Below are positions 1 to 10,443 of a stretch of DNA of 64,000 nucleotides, in pieces. The notes beneath the pieces are model-generated. The model had not been told where the DNA came from. It did not search any database and saw nothing but the letters and a program-made list of their open reading frames with translations. The position numbers and the translations under genes are program-made. The DNA is from Euonymus europaeus (taxonomy: Eukaryota > Streptophyta > Magnoliopsida > Celastrales > Celastraceae). The stretch spans positions 6,485,544 to 6,549,543 of the forward strand of contig OY756968.1 of NCBI GenBank assembly GCA_963580455.1, in the 5' to 3' direction. Numbering within the stretch: the stretch's first letter is position 1; every line of letters begins with the position of its first letter.

Positions 1-31
1 AAGATCAGAGAAGGATAAAGAAATAAAGTAC

Positions 32-870
32 CAGAATTGAAGCTCCGAACGGGTCCACCGCCGAGCATATTCAACTGAGTTTCGATTCTTCGCATGAAAT
101 CCATGGCTTCTTGTAAGGGTCTCGTAAGTTCCTCCCGGTACTTCACTAGCATATCGTAATAAGCCTCCTGTTCCAAGCCAAAGATTCAATTTTTAAAAAA
201 TAAAAAGAACCCACCTCGTTTGAGATGGTGAGAGATTAGAGATTACCATGAACTGATCGAGTTCTGGGTCTCTCGAAGAATCCCAAGAATTGACCGAAGA
301 TCGCTGGCGCGCCTCGAATTCCTGACGAGCCGCTGATAGCCTAGCAACTACCTCAGGCGGCGCGCCTACCTGAAACACCGTTTATCCCGTTAACTTGTTT
401 GTTATAATTATGTCTTGTTCTCGCATGATTTTGTTGGAGGAACATACCTTTTGACAATCCATGTAAGCTTCTAGGAGGTTGGAGTACTGAGGGTGTTGAA
501 TAATTTTAGCTTTGATGGCTTCAACCTCATGACTTGAGCTTTCATGACTCCCTTGGTGATGGACAGCTTGACTAATCCCTCTTAGTATATTGTAATTATG
601 ATACCTTTGGGCGTGCTGTGAAGTGCTGGCTTCAGTCTTCACTGCGGCCACTGCTGGATCGTTATTCCCTTCAGTTTGATTATTATAACACTCGCCAGAT
701 TGAAGGTGAAAGGAAGTTATAGGCATCTGGGTATTGTTGCTGACATTAGATCCAGTGCTGGCTCTGCTATACGTCGATGAATTGTGATGATGTGATCCAA
801 GTACTGGTGTTGCATACAAGAAATTCCCCCTTTGAGTGTTGTTCTCGTTGAGATGATCATACTCGTCCAT
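32..870 (-). CDS. KNAT1-like: Class I KNOX homeobox transcription factor, BREVIPEDICELLUS/KNAT1-like (5' part only)
   Basis: Three exons read on the minus strand: 870-448, 369-247 and 167-32, all with AG/GT borders; the gene continues beyond position 1. The ATG at 870-868 opens an N-terminal region rich in Asn, Ser and His (residues 1-110). The KNOX1 domain starts near residue 115 (EVEAIKAKIIQHPQYSNLLE) and ends DCQK at the first junction. KNOX2 follows, with GAPPEVVARLSAARQEFEAR in exon 2 and EAYYDMLVKYREELTRPLQE in exon 3. These motifs and intron positions match class I KNOX genes; the short opening MDEY and Asn/His-rich leader are closest to KNAT1/BP. The ELK and homeodomain exons lie outside the window. 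Known role of the family: TALE homeodomain regulators that keep shoot meristem cells undifferentiated and partner with BELL proteins. The protein has no break in the part visible. Whether it is BP or another class I paralogue cannot be settled without the homeodomain. Confidence 0.93.
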
Positions 871-2662
871 TTCTCCAACAATCCCAGATCAGGAAAATCA
901 CCAAAAAAATGGGCTCAATTAAAACCCTAGCTATAGAGTCTAGACCAGTACTGCAATTCTAGGCATCTGTTGAGAAGAATTAGCTATCAATTTCATAAAA
1001 TTGAGATGGGTGGTTTTAAAGTATTGATTAGTGTTTCTCGAAGTGAAGTTGCACCAAGGCCTCGATCATCATGTCATGAACGACAACATCAAAGGGGAAA
1101 AAACAAGAAGAAGAGGAAAAAACATGGTGAGATGGGTGTGCTTAGCAAGCACCAGCTATGGCTGAGATTGTTGAGTAAGCGTAATAAGACTTTCTTTGAT
1201 GAAAGAAATCTAACTACATATATTAATATAAAAGGCCAGCAAAGGAATGGAGATAAGGCAATTCTCTTTGTTTCACGGACGTCTCAATTTATCACCCTTA
1301 TTTTAGTTGCTTTTTGGTTTTGTGTTTGACATTCTATTCCTTTTTCCACTGCTTTTATGGGAGTGGAAGATGAAAAAACAACTGTTCCACCCCATTAAGT
1401 ACATACATTTAACCAAAGACAAACTGGTATTCATACTTTGCACCTTGTTATATTTTGCCATTTCTCTTGACCTAAGATGTGCCACTTACCTAATTTAGAG
1501 CTACCTATTTATTGTTTTTTAACTGTTGATTTCATCTAAATTTTCCACTCATAATTATATTTTTGTCACAACTCACACTTGTCGTCAAACTAACACACTA
1601 ATTAATTAAGTATGAGAATACTCAAGAGATAGTATTATAATACGAGGATGTTCGATTATTTTGGCTTAAATTTGACCCTTGCTAATAATTTTTAATAGTT
1701 GCATAAGATCGTTAATCCAAATGAGGAAAAGTGCAAACTATTATTTACATTCGACAATGTGATTAAATATATATAATAATCCATAAATTCCTCAAAGGCA
1801 CAAACACATAAAAGTCGTAAAGCTTGATTATGATTAATAAAACCCTGTTCCTTTGTTTTATTAAACAAAAAATTATAACATTGTTCCTTTCGATGACTTA
1901 CCGGTCTCCGCACATGATTGATAAAAAAATAATAAAAAATTGTACTCTCCAAAGATCAGTAATTATATATTCTAATTTTTTCGTTCCGATTATTTCAAAT
2001 GTTCACCAAACGCTCACACAATTAATTTTTTTCTGATCATTTGGAGCTAACAATAACATTGATCATTACTAGCGTTATCTTAACATTTGCAATAGAAGAA
2101 AAAACACAAAACTAATTTTTGTTGGGTTCTGCTTTTTTTTTTACTAAAACCACTGCCATGTCGATGCATTTAAGCATTGAAAACGTTAGTAATCGCATAA
2201 AGAGAAATGTCTTCGAAATCCAAATTAATCAGCCATCGCCATGTGCGATGAAGGAAGGATTCATGGGGTTTGTATTGCTGTGCAATTGAGATTTGAGGGT
2301 GCTTAATATAAGAACAGGTAGTCCCTATAATACGAAATTTCAACGGTTAACAGTGAAAAGACTGACCAATATATATCTATATATATCCGTATCTATATAA
2401 TGTAAACAACTGTTTGTGATGACCAGGGGCTGGAGGAAACGACATGTGTCTACTCAGAGAAAGAAAAGAAAGAACGACACAGAGGGAGTGAATGACATGG
2501 TTAAATTGGCCTGAGTTTAATGTTCGCCATCCTCAAACAACATATAGCTGGCGGCGAAGACCACCAGTCTCTACCATACAAACCAATTAATTACAGACAC
2601 ATAAGAAAAGGGACCTACAGAGTTTAACAGTCCCAGACTCCCGAAACTCGCGCGCTACAACC
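871..2662. other. Upstream region of the KNOX gene, no second gene seen
   Basis: A/T-rich, with only short chance open frames on both strands. On the minus strand, reading toward the KNOX ATG, acceptor-like sequences end near 960-985 (CTCAACAG and AATTGCAG), which would fit an intron in the 5' leader. That is inference; no cDNA is available. 2400-2600 is less A/T-rich but holds no recognisable gene. Confidence 0.5.
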
Positions 2663-2724
2663 AGAGAGAGAGAGGGAGGGAGAGGGAGAGAGGGAGAGAG
2701 AGAGAGAGAGAGAGAGAAGAGAGA
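2663..2724 (-). repeat. GA/CT microsatellite, possible CT-rich leader of the KNOX transcript
   Basis: About 60 bases of nearly pure GA on the plus strand, CT on the minus strand. A TATA-like stretch (ATTTTTAAAT read on the minus strand, 2731-2740) lies just upstream in the KNOX direction. A TATA box followed by a (CT)n leader is a common plant promoter layout, so this may mark a distal KNOX transcription start with a leader intron down to about 960. The distance to the ATG (about 1.8 kb) makes this uncertain. Confidence 0.6.
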
Positions 2725-3868
2725 TGAGATATTTAAAAATTGAATTGGAATTGCTTTAAGTCTGCAGAGGATTGGACATATCCAACTCACAGACAAGACA
2801 AGCACTAGGGGTTGTATCAGTCAGATACTCCATGTTCACCTGTCACTCAATGCCACTGCTTTCTCTTCTCCTTCTCTTCGCCTCTTCCCTATGTAGTCAA
2901 CAACCTCCTACCCAGTACCCAGCTACGAGCGAGGGAGCGGGCGCAGCTGTAGAGCCACTACACCAGACTACAGCCAAACTAATCTTTTTTTAAAAGTAAA
3001 ATTATTATATATTCTAAACTAATCTTTGTTTAGGATATATTCATTATTCTAAACAAAGATTAAACTGCAACATGAAGAAAAAAAATATGTGGAAATTTTG
3101 AAGTGATGGATATAAACTTCATACTTTTTTTGCGATAAATTTAATTTTTATTTGAAACAAAAACTACTCTGACCATGCATGCGAATCTTTCTCGTTAACT
3201 ATACCCATAAAAATACATTTTAAGCACCAAAACGTTTGTCGATGTGCAATGCTACTAAATTCATGGTCATATATCCTAAAGTCTGATAAAATTAAACGAC
3301 CAACGAATTTTTTTTAATATGTTCTTCTTTACTTAAGAAATTACATCGAAGTACCGAGTCTAACATGAGAGGTCGGAGCATCAATCACTGTAATACACAA
3401 TCGAGGAGTATGTAAAATTTGATAGGTGATAGAGAAGAACAGAGATCATAAATCCTAGAAATAAAACTTGTGTTCTCAAGTTTTTATTTTATTTTATGTT
3501 GATATGATACAAACGTGACAAATTAATTAAATGGGAGCGGATTTTGTGCACCAACCAAGTCGACCCCCTTTGTTGAGAATATTCAACTAACTAATTTTAT
3601 CCAATAAAAATACATGGTAGCTAGGTTTTAAGCCTAATAATGCGGGGGATTGAAAGCTTGGGAGTATTGAGTAGTGCGTTGTACAGTTTGATGGATTTTA
3701 TGTCCATTATTGGTGCTCCTTGCCCTTTTTTCACCTTCAATCATCATTTGAATGAGCTGTTCCTGTCATGTCACCAGCCCTGAAGCAACGGAGGGAGGGC
3801 CACACCTAAACTGTTTTAAATATTTTCACTATATGTTTCAAAAGAGGGGGAGGAAATGGAAGATGTGA
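2725..3868. other. Intergenic, A/T-rich, no gene recognised
   Basis: There is a plus-strand open frame at 2772-2993 with a hydrophobic stretch, but it has no recognisable motif and codes across low-complexity sequence, so it is not called. The rest (3000-3868) shows only A/T-rich sequence. Confidence 0.5.
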
Positions 3869-4297
3869 GAGCAAATCCAATAAGGCATTTTTAATGGGGA
3901 AGGGAAAATGTATGAGAATGTGTGTTTTTGCTAATGTGGCTATATTGAAAAATGTGTTTTGCTGATGTGGCTGTATTGGGAGATGTGTTTTGGTAATATG
4001 GATGATGATGTGGCTTGACTTTTTGTAAAAGATGTAGGGCCCATTATGAATTTTGGTATAATTTTGTTTGAGAATGGATGAGAGAATGGAAGAGTAGATA
4101 GTTGGATTATAGTTTTGTATTGGGGGATGTGTTTTGCTGATGTGATAGTACCGGGAGGTGTGTTTTGGTGATGTGAATGTATTGAAATATGAGTTTTGTT
4201 GATTTGATTGTATTGAAAATTGTATTTTTGTGAGATAGAAGTGGATCCCATTTTTTGAATTTGATGGCCCAACAAATAAGCCTTATTGTAGTTGCTC
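3869..4297. mobile_element. MITE, 429 bp, 3-bp TSD (PIF/Harbinger/Tourist type)
   Basis: The ends are inverted repeats: GAGCAAATCCAATAAGGC at 3869 and, read from the other strand at 4297, GAGCAACTACAATAAGGC. They are flanked by TGA on both sides (3866-3868 and 4298-4300), a 3-bp target duplication. Inside are four to five degenerate copies of a unit of about 35-40 bp built on TGTGTTTTGCTGATGTGG. The minus-strand open frame across 3940-4275 (low-complexity His/Ile/Ser/Thr) is a by-product of that repeat. A partial relative lies at 10090-10252. Assignment to PIF/Harbinger rests on the 3-bp duplication and terminal repeats only; no transposase is present. Confidence 0.8.
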
Positions 4298-4759
4298 TGA
4301 GAGAAAGAAAAATAGAGGGGAGAATAAGTTATTTTTTTCTCTTGTTTAAATAGTCAAAAAATAAAGAAAAAAATTAGGAAAAAAATAATTTTTGGTTTAT
4401 ATAATTTAAAAAATAAAAATTGAAAATTGAAAATTTTACCCTCCCATCCATTCAAAAACGTGTCGCATCCACACATTTTGCCTTCATTTCTCTCACTTTT
4501 CCCCCTTTTTGAAGGAAAAAAAAATGTCGGATTCACAATTTTTTTTCCCTTCATTTTCCACTCCTCTGTCACCTCGTCCTCTGAAACACGCAAAAATTTC
4601 ATTTTTCTCTCATTTTTTTCTCACTTTTTCATCTCTCACTTCCCTGCTCTTCCCAAACGTAGGCATATAGAGGTTGTCCCATCTATCTACGACATCAATT
4701 GGTTATGTTGAAAGTCACAAGACAGATCTATCTATTCACAAACTTACACACATATATAT
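4298..4759. other. Spacer between MITE and copia relic; low-complexity
   Basis: Runs of A and T with CT-rich tracts (4480-4650). Overlapping open frames on both strands are Phe/Lys-rich and have no motifs. Nothing supportable. Confidence 0.5.
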
Positions 4760-4885
4760 TGTTGAGCTTGGAAGCTCAAAACACAAAAAAGCAAGAGACT
4801 TGAGATAATATTTGGTGTATATTGCACTGTACTAGAATACATATTATACAAGGGATAATGATAATATTTTGTCTATCTTTATATT

Positions 4886-7080
4886 TCATGGCACTGTCGG
4901 TGCAACGAATTTTAATAACTTTGGCAAATTGAGTACATACCATTTTGCAAAGGAAATATAACCAAGTATAATGTGAGTGATCATCAATAAACACAATAAA
5001 ATATCATAAACCTCTATGGTTGGATTGGGTGATGGCCCCCATATGTCCAAATGAATAAAATCAAAAAAAAATTGCAAAAATAGAATCATTATGATTAAAA
5101 CATAACGCAGGTTGTTCACCCAAATGACAAGAAACGCATCGAAAATAGTTGTCTTTAACAGATCCTAAACAACCTTTGGAAACAAGAAACCTTAGCTTAT
5201 TAAGAGAGACATAACTGAGACGTAAATGCCATATTTTTATATCTGCACTCTCAGTAGAAGCCATGGTCGCTACCACAGAGGAAGACACTAAATATGGAAT
5301 ATGAAGAGACTAGGGCTCGAACATGTGATCAACTCTACTCCCTATCTCAAGTACCTTCCTCGTATGAGGATCCTACACAACACAACCAGTAGGAGAAATG
5401 AAAATTGTTAGAAAAAGATCACAGAGTTAACCGATTGAAATGAGATTCAGTGTGAGCTGAGGAATATGATAAGTGTTGGGTAAACTGATTAAAGAAGTAA
5501 AGAGAGAATCATGAAAATTAACATGCAGGGAGAGCCATTCGCGGTTTAAATAGTGGGAGCAGAATGAACGAGAACACGAGAAAGAAAAATACTAGAGTCA
5601 GGTGACATTTGGTTACGATATGTAGAATCAAAATACTAGGAGGAAGTACTTAAGACTGTTGATACAGCAGTAGGAGTTTGGGATTTAGACAAAATCTATT
5701 TGAATAAATCCTCTAAATCATTGAGAGAAATATTGGAGGAGGGAGTCTCCTTAATGGTAGTAGCAACAGCAACTGTTGTAGGCATCTTGAATGCTGAACT
5801 GGAAGTAAATGATGTATTCTTGGATGGAGTTCGTCGAGGAGGCCGAGTAGGACAAGTTGACGCGATATACCCCTTCTTTTGACAATACCAACATTCAATC
5901 AACGGGCAATTGGACAATGAGTGACCGTCTTGTGACAATTTTGCAGTATTGTCCACACATCTTATTCATATGAGGGTGTTACAAGAATGGCTTCAGTGTG
6001 CTAAACTTTGGAGGAACGAAGATGAGTTTCTTCAGAAAATAATTGAGAGACTTCGGATTCAAGAGTGGTAATGGTGTGCGTTGAAGTAGAGAGGCTCAAA
6101 CAGGTTCAAAAACTTCAGTGAGGGCCATAAGAAACCAAATCACTCTTACCCCATGTAAGGAATGAGCTTTCTCAAAGCTCATTCCATTGTTTGGTTTGTA
6201 TAAAACAATGCTCATGAGCCATATTCTCCCCATGGAGAGAATAACATTTTTTTGAAAATAACAAATTAAGCCTTCATTAAATCTCGTATAAAATTTTCAA
6301 TTTATTATAAAAGGTAATATAGTCATTTTATCTACATTACAATTCATTCAAAACAAAACTCATACTCATTATCACATTCAACCAAACATACAAAATTTTA
6401 TCTTTAAAATCATTCATACTTCTCTATTCTCCCTTCTTAGTAAGCTCATGCTTAGCACATCTTAAACTCATTCCCACCTTATGCTCACTCTCAAACAAAT
6501 GTGGGGTTAATTTGTCATGACAAGCAACATATTGAGCAGCATCAGTAGGATTTTTCCAGGAAGGTTCTAAAATTTGAAGTTGATCCTAGATGGACTGCAT
6601 ATGAGAAAGAAATTCATTGATAGACTTACCCGAATCTTGTTTCATTTTGTGCAAGGTGCTGGTCAATTGATATCGATGAGAAAGTCCAATGGTGGTGTAC
6701 CGTTGAGCCAAAAAAAATACAAAATTTGTTTTGCTGTCTCAAAATGCCTAAATTGTTGATGAATGGAGGGAAGGGTTGTATTGTTGAACCAGGTAATGAT
6801 CTGGTGATTTTTAGTACCCTAGTCATCGAGCCAATTTGTAAATTTATCGACGGTTTCTCTATGGCTTGAGTTGGTTGAACAACATTTTCGATAATAATAT
6901 GCCAGAGTTTGCAACCCTTCAAGAATGTTCTGATAGCCTAAAACCACAAGACACAATTCAACCCATCAAGAATTATGTGAATAGGTTAAGCGACATCATG
7001 TTTCTCCATGATTAAATAAATAGGGTTGATAACAGAGTAACAAGAGGCTGAAACGATAGCCAAAGATTCAAGATAACAGA
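4886..7080 (-). pseudogene. copia gag-integrase pseudogene
   Basis: Broken reading frames on the minus strand. The gag part (UBN2-type) has readable pieces such as GCKLWHIIIENVVQPTQAIE near 6920-6850 and NHQIITWF near 6805, in shifting frames. C-terminal gag has a zinc knuckle CWYCQKKGYIASTC (about 5895-5850) in which the usual His is Tyr, so it is probably non-functional. The GAG-pre-integrase segment carries WHLRLSYVS, then C-x2-C (CVSC) around 5130. Integrase starts with HLDIWGPSP (first catalytic Asp) and FIDDHSHYTWLY. Numerous stops and frameshifts separate the pieces, and an insertion splits gag at 6150-6510. Nothing here can encode a working polyprotein. Confidence 0.85.
6150..6510. 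repeat. A/T-rich insertion inside the copia gag relic
   Basis: Gag homology stops near 6145 and resumes at about 6515 (VACHDKL on the minus strand). The intervening 360 bases start and end with related inverted sequences: CTTACCCCATGTAAGGAATG on the left and, from the other strand, TTAACCCCACATTTG near 6513. AATGAGCTTTCTCAAAGCTCATT at 6161 is a small hairpin. A MITE is likely but the family and exact ends are not clear. Confidence 0.45.
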
Positions 7081-7200
7081 CTTTTTATACCATGTTGAGC
7101 TTGGAAGCCGGGAAACCCAAAAGAAGTAAGAGACGGGGGATAATATTTTGTGTATATTGTACTATAATAGGAAGGAATGATGATAACTAAGAATAGAAAT

Positions 7201-8672
7201 ATATCATCTATATCCCTTACAATCAAGATAACTCTTCCGATGATCAAGCTCTCATATTAACCATGTTCTAGACTTAAGCTTTACGATGGATTGTACAACA
7301 AAATATAAGGCTAGACTTTATATGATAATCATAATCATAACATATATATATATATATATGAATTCTATAGTAAGCATATTTTTATTAGGGTTTATATAAG
7401 TATCTCTATTTTTAAACTCTTAAATATGATCAAAATGTATAAGATTCAAGTCGATTTAGGATTTAGGAATTTAAGTTTTAGATTTTAGAATTTTGAATTT
7501 AGGATTTGAGGTTTTAGATTTATAGTTTAGGTTTTAACATTTTAAAATTTAGAGATTATGATAGTTTAACCAGTTTTAATCCCAAATATTTTAGAGTTTA
7601 AGGTCCCTACACAATAAGAACACCCCACGCCTCAACAAAGGCAACAGACTTGTGTACATATAATTATATGTAGGTTAGAATGGCTCTATTTAATTGTGAC
7701 CTAAAAATGTTCATTTTTTTTATACAAAGGAGGGGGAATATCCAACAGAAAAAAAAGAAGACTCAATGAGTCAGTGGACTACATGGAGGGAGGTGGTCAT
7801 TTTACAACTCTCATCATAATGATGATAAATCTCATTCAAATTGGTAACAATAAATATTAGAACACAAGACCTCTCACTCCTTACACAATAGGAAGACCAA
7901 CCGAGAAAGGAAGAATACAACCCAAAATCTCACAAAATTTATGAGAAAGCAGATTACTCTTGCTACAAATGGTGAAATTATATATTAAATCCATTCAAAA
8001 GATTTTCATACGCATTTCGCATTGGCTGATTGACAACCATTCAAAAATGTATTTACACGACTATTAAATGTGTTTACTTACTTGCTTGTTTTGGCAACCA
8101 TTCAAAATTAATAACAAGAGTCCAAGGAGAGATGCTATTTGATTAAGTGGAATCATATAGCCCATACTTGCTAGGTTTGGGAGACCAATACGATTCTTGG
8201 CTTATGTATGTGTCATGCTCTCAAACAGCTACGTAGCAACAAATTTTTAATTAACGAACACAAAAGCAAATCTAATCCCAAAAACAACTGTCAATTGCTT
8301 TATTAGGTAAAATATTCCTCTCTAGCATTACTATTAATGAATAATGAAAGAGATTAACGCAATCAATCCCAGTCAATAAAGTCCCATTTTTTCATAAACC
8401 AACAATAAAATGTCATTTAAGGACAAGATTGATGGATTAGTCACCCTAAATTGGGAGACAAGTTACGAGCACTATCATTTTAATAATTTAGATTATGAAT
8501 ATATTGTGGCCCCCTCATATATCATATATGTGAATAGGTTGAGTTTGATTTGACAGTGAAGGGTAAATAAATATACGTGATAGGCCAGTTGGATATTTTC
8601 TTGAGCTAAAGATGTATGCATGCGATAGGGAGAGGACCTTCCAAAAAAAAAAAAAAAAAAAAATAAAATCAT
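7201..8672. other. Intergenic with telomere-like heptamer drift at 7430-7605
   Basis: 7430-7605 contains many degenerate copies of TTTAGG / TTTAGGATTT, resembling decayed interstitial TTTAGGG sequence. The remainder is A/T-rich with an A-run at 8643-8663. No gene seen. Confidence 0.5.
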
Positions 8673-8675
8673 TTA

Positions 8676-9082
8676 GAATGTGTTCGGGTCGAAGGGAAGA
8701 AAGGGAAGGGAAGGGAAGAAAAGAAAGAGAATAGAAGATATTTTTCCCTTTTTTCATGTTTGAGAATAAGAAAAAGAGAGGAAGTACTTGTAATTTCTCT
8801 TGTTTTGATAATACTCAAAGAAGAAAGGAAAGGAAACATGAAACACTATAGCATATCAAAGACAAAATGGACTTTTAATTTATAGACACCATGATTTTGT
8901 TTTTACTTCTTTCTTTTCCCTCCAAATGACCACAATTTAGGGAGGAAATATTTTAACAAAAATTTAGGAAATTTTCCTTCCAATTCTCTCCAAATTCGTT
9001 ACTCTAATTTTTTTCTAAACAAAGGAAATGAGGAGAAAACTCATTTCCTCTTCCCTCCAAATTCTTTAATCCAAACACACTC
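8676..9082. mobile_element. MITE, 407 bp, TTA target duplication (Tourist/PIF type)
   Basis: Left end GAATGTGTTCGGGT (8676) and right end GAGTGTGTTTGGAT (read from 9082 on the minus strand) form imperfect terminal inverted repeats. Both are flanked by TTA (8673-8675 and 9083-9085), the typical 3-bp target of PIF/Harbinger-derived MITEs. The interior is purine-rich on the left (GGGAAGGGAAGGG) and pyrimidine-rich on the right, so the element could fold into one long imperfect hairpin. Confidence 0.8.
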
Positions 9083-10089
9083 TTAGTGTTACGTATAGAT
9101 AGATTTTAAAAAAGACCTACATGAATTCTTGTGTGTAGCTGCATTAGTTTTGTGTTGGGTCTCAATCTAACGAGTTCTTATGGAAACTAGTCGTGACCCC
9201 CTCACATTTTCTCCTAGTTTTGCTCCTGTATGCGAGTTCTCAGGGTTCTATCGCAGCTCATGTGTAGCTCCATTAGTTTTGTGTTGGGTCTCAATCAATC
9301 TTAATATTTTTTTGTGGGAGGACTGTAAATGCGAACTTTTCAACCTGAATTTAGGCCCAATTTGACTATTCAAAATGAACAAACCTAGTGGTTTCGTTGT
9401 CGAGTATGAAAAAATAAATAACTAATAGAAATAATTTCATTTTACTTAAGAATAATTATACTCAATAGACTCTTTTAATTATGGTAAACGATGGATAATA
9501 TTTTTTATTAAGAAAACAAATCACCCACCAATCTTTTATCAAAGCTACTTTTTGGCAAGATTCATAATGAAGTTCATGTTAAAAATAATCAAAGAAAGTC
9601 TGAATCCTGCTATATATATATATATATAACTTCTTTTTTAAACGCTTTCCAATTCTTAATGCTATCTTTAAATAAAAGTTTTTGTGTGTTTAAAATAGTA
9701 CTGAATTATCTTGACTATTAAACATGCACCAACTTTGCATAAAATACCATGAGAATCAAATAAAAATAAGCATTTTCCCCATGCATGTAAGATATTATTG
9801 GGTTGCCAAATTTAGGGTTACAAAGAAGATAACATGAAGGGATCGATCTCAATCCTTTTTTAGCACTTTGAATGTCTGCAATTATAAATGCTGATGTTAA
9901 CATGCAAAATAACATATTAAAAAGAATATATATATATTAACTACAACACATTACGTTTACCATTTTTATTATAGAGTTTACAATCTAAGAAGCTCACACA
10001 AACTTCGCGATGTTGAAAATGAAGAGCTAAGGAGCCTGAAAGTTGTAGGATAGGAAAGTTGTTGAGCTTGACAAAATTGAGAGAAGAAA
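9083..10089. repeat. Intergenic, with a 36-base direct repeat at 9138 and 9265
   Basis: The sequence TTAGTTTTGTGTTGGGTCTC occurs at about 9146 and 9273 within near-identical blocks of about 36 bases (9138-9173, 9265-9300), spaced 127 bp apart. No gene is recognised in 9083-10089; a TA microsatellite sits at about 9612-9628. Confidence 0.55.
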
Positions 10090-10252
10090 ATGTTTAGAGA
10101 TTTATGTTTTGCTGATGTGGTTGTATTGAAAAATGTGTTTTGCTGATGTAGCTGTATTAAAAGATATGTGTGGTTTAAATTTTTGTATAATATAAGTGAG
10201 ACACAAAACAAGAATTTGTTGGCCCAACAAAATGCAACCAATGTGGTTGCTC
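10090..10252. mobile_element. Partial copy of the 3869-4297 MITE family
   Basis: Contains two units of the TGTTTTGCTGATGTGG repeat, then TTGGCCCAACAAA and the right terminus GTTGCTC, the same order as the right half of the 3869-4297 element. The left terminal repeat could not be found, so the copy is truncated or its left end has diverged. Confidence 0.65.
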
Positions 10253-10443
10253 TTATAGCCTTGATGAACTTTCAATGATATGTGTAAGCTTGCGGTAAAT
10301 GTCAAAAAATAGTTAAAGAAGCTTTCGCAAAGGAAACTGGTGCATGAAAAACCATGATGGGAATTTAAAATAGGAGGGTGTTGCATCTAAACTATTTCCT
10401 AAACCATAAACTCAAAAACAAAATTGAGTTTGGTCTTTCTTGG

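Larger units (their letters stand above)
4760..7200 (-). mobile_element. Decayed Ty1/copia retrotransposon with LTR remnants and a large internal deletion
   Basis: Two related segments begin TGTTGAGCTTGGAAGC at 4760 and 7093 and stay similar for about 100 bases; they are the remains of the two LTRs. Just inside the right copy, the minus strand reads TGGTATAAAAAG (7092-7081), a worn copy of the initiator-Met tRNA primer binding site TGGTATCAGAGC. The coding order on the minus strand is gag (7080-5700), GAG-pre-integrase zinc domain (about 5230-5090) and integrase core start (5080-4890). Reverse transcriptase and RNase H are absent: integrase runs straight into LTR-like sequence near 4885. The upper LTR limit is unclear. 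Confidence 0.85.

Noticed and set aside
970..1329. 119-codon plus-strand frame upstream of KNOX
   Set aside because: Basic, low-complexity, no motif, and it lies in the KNOX leader region on the opposite strand.
3940..4275. 111-codon minus-strand open frame
   Set aside because: It lies wholly within the 3869-4297 MITE and is a translation of its internal tandem repeat.
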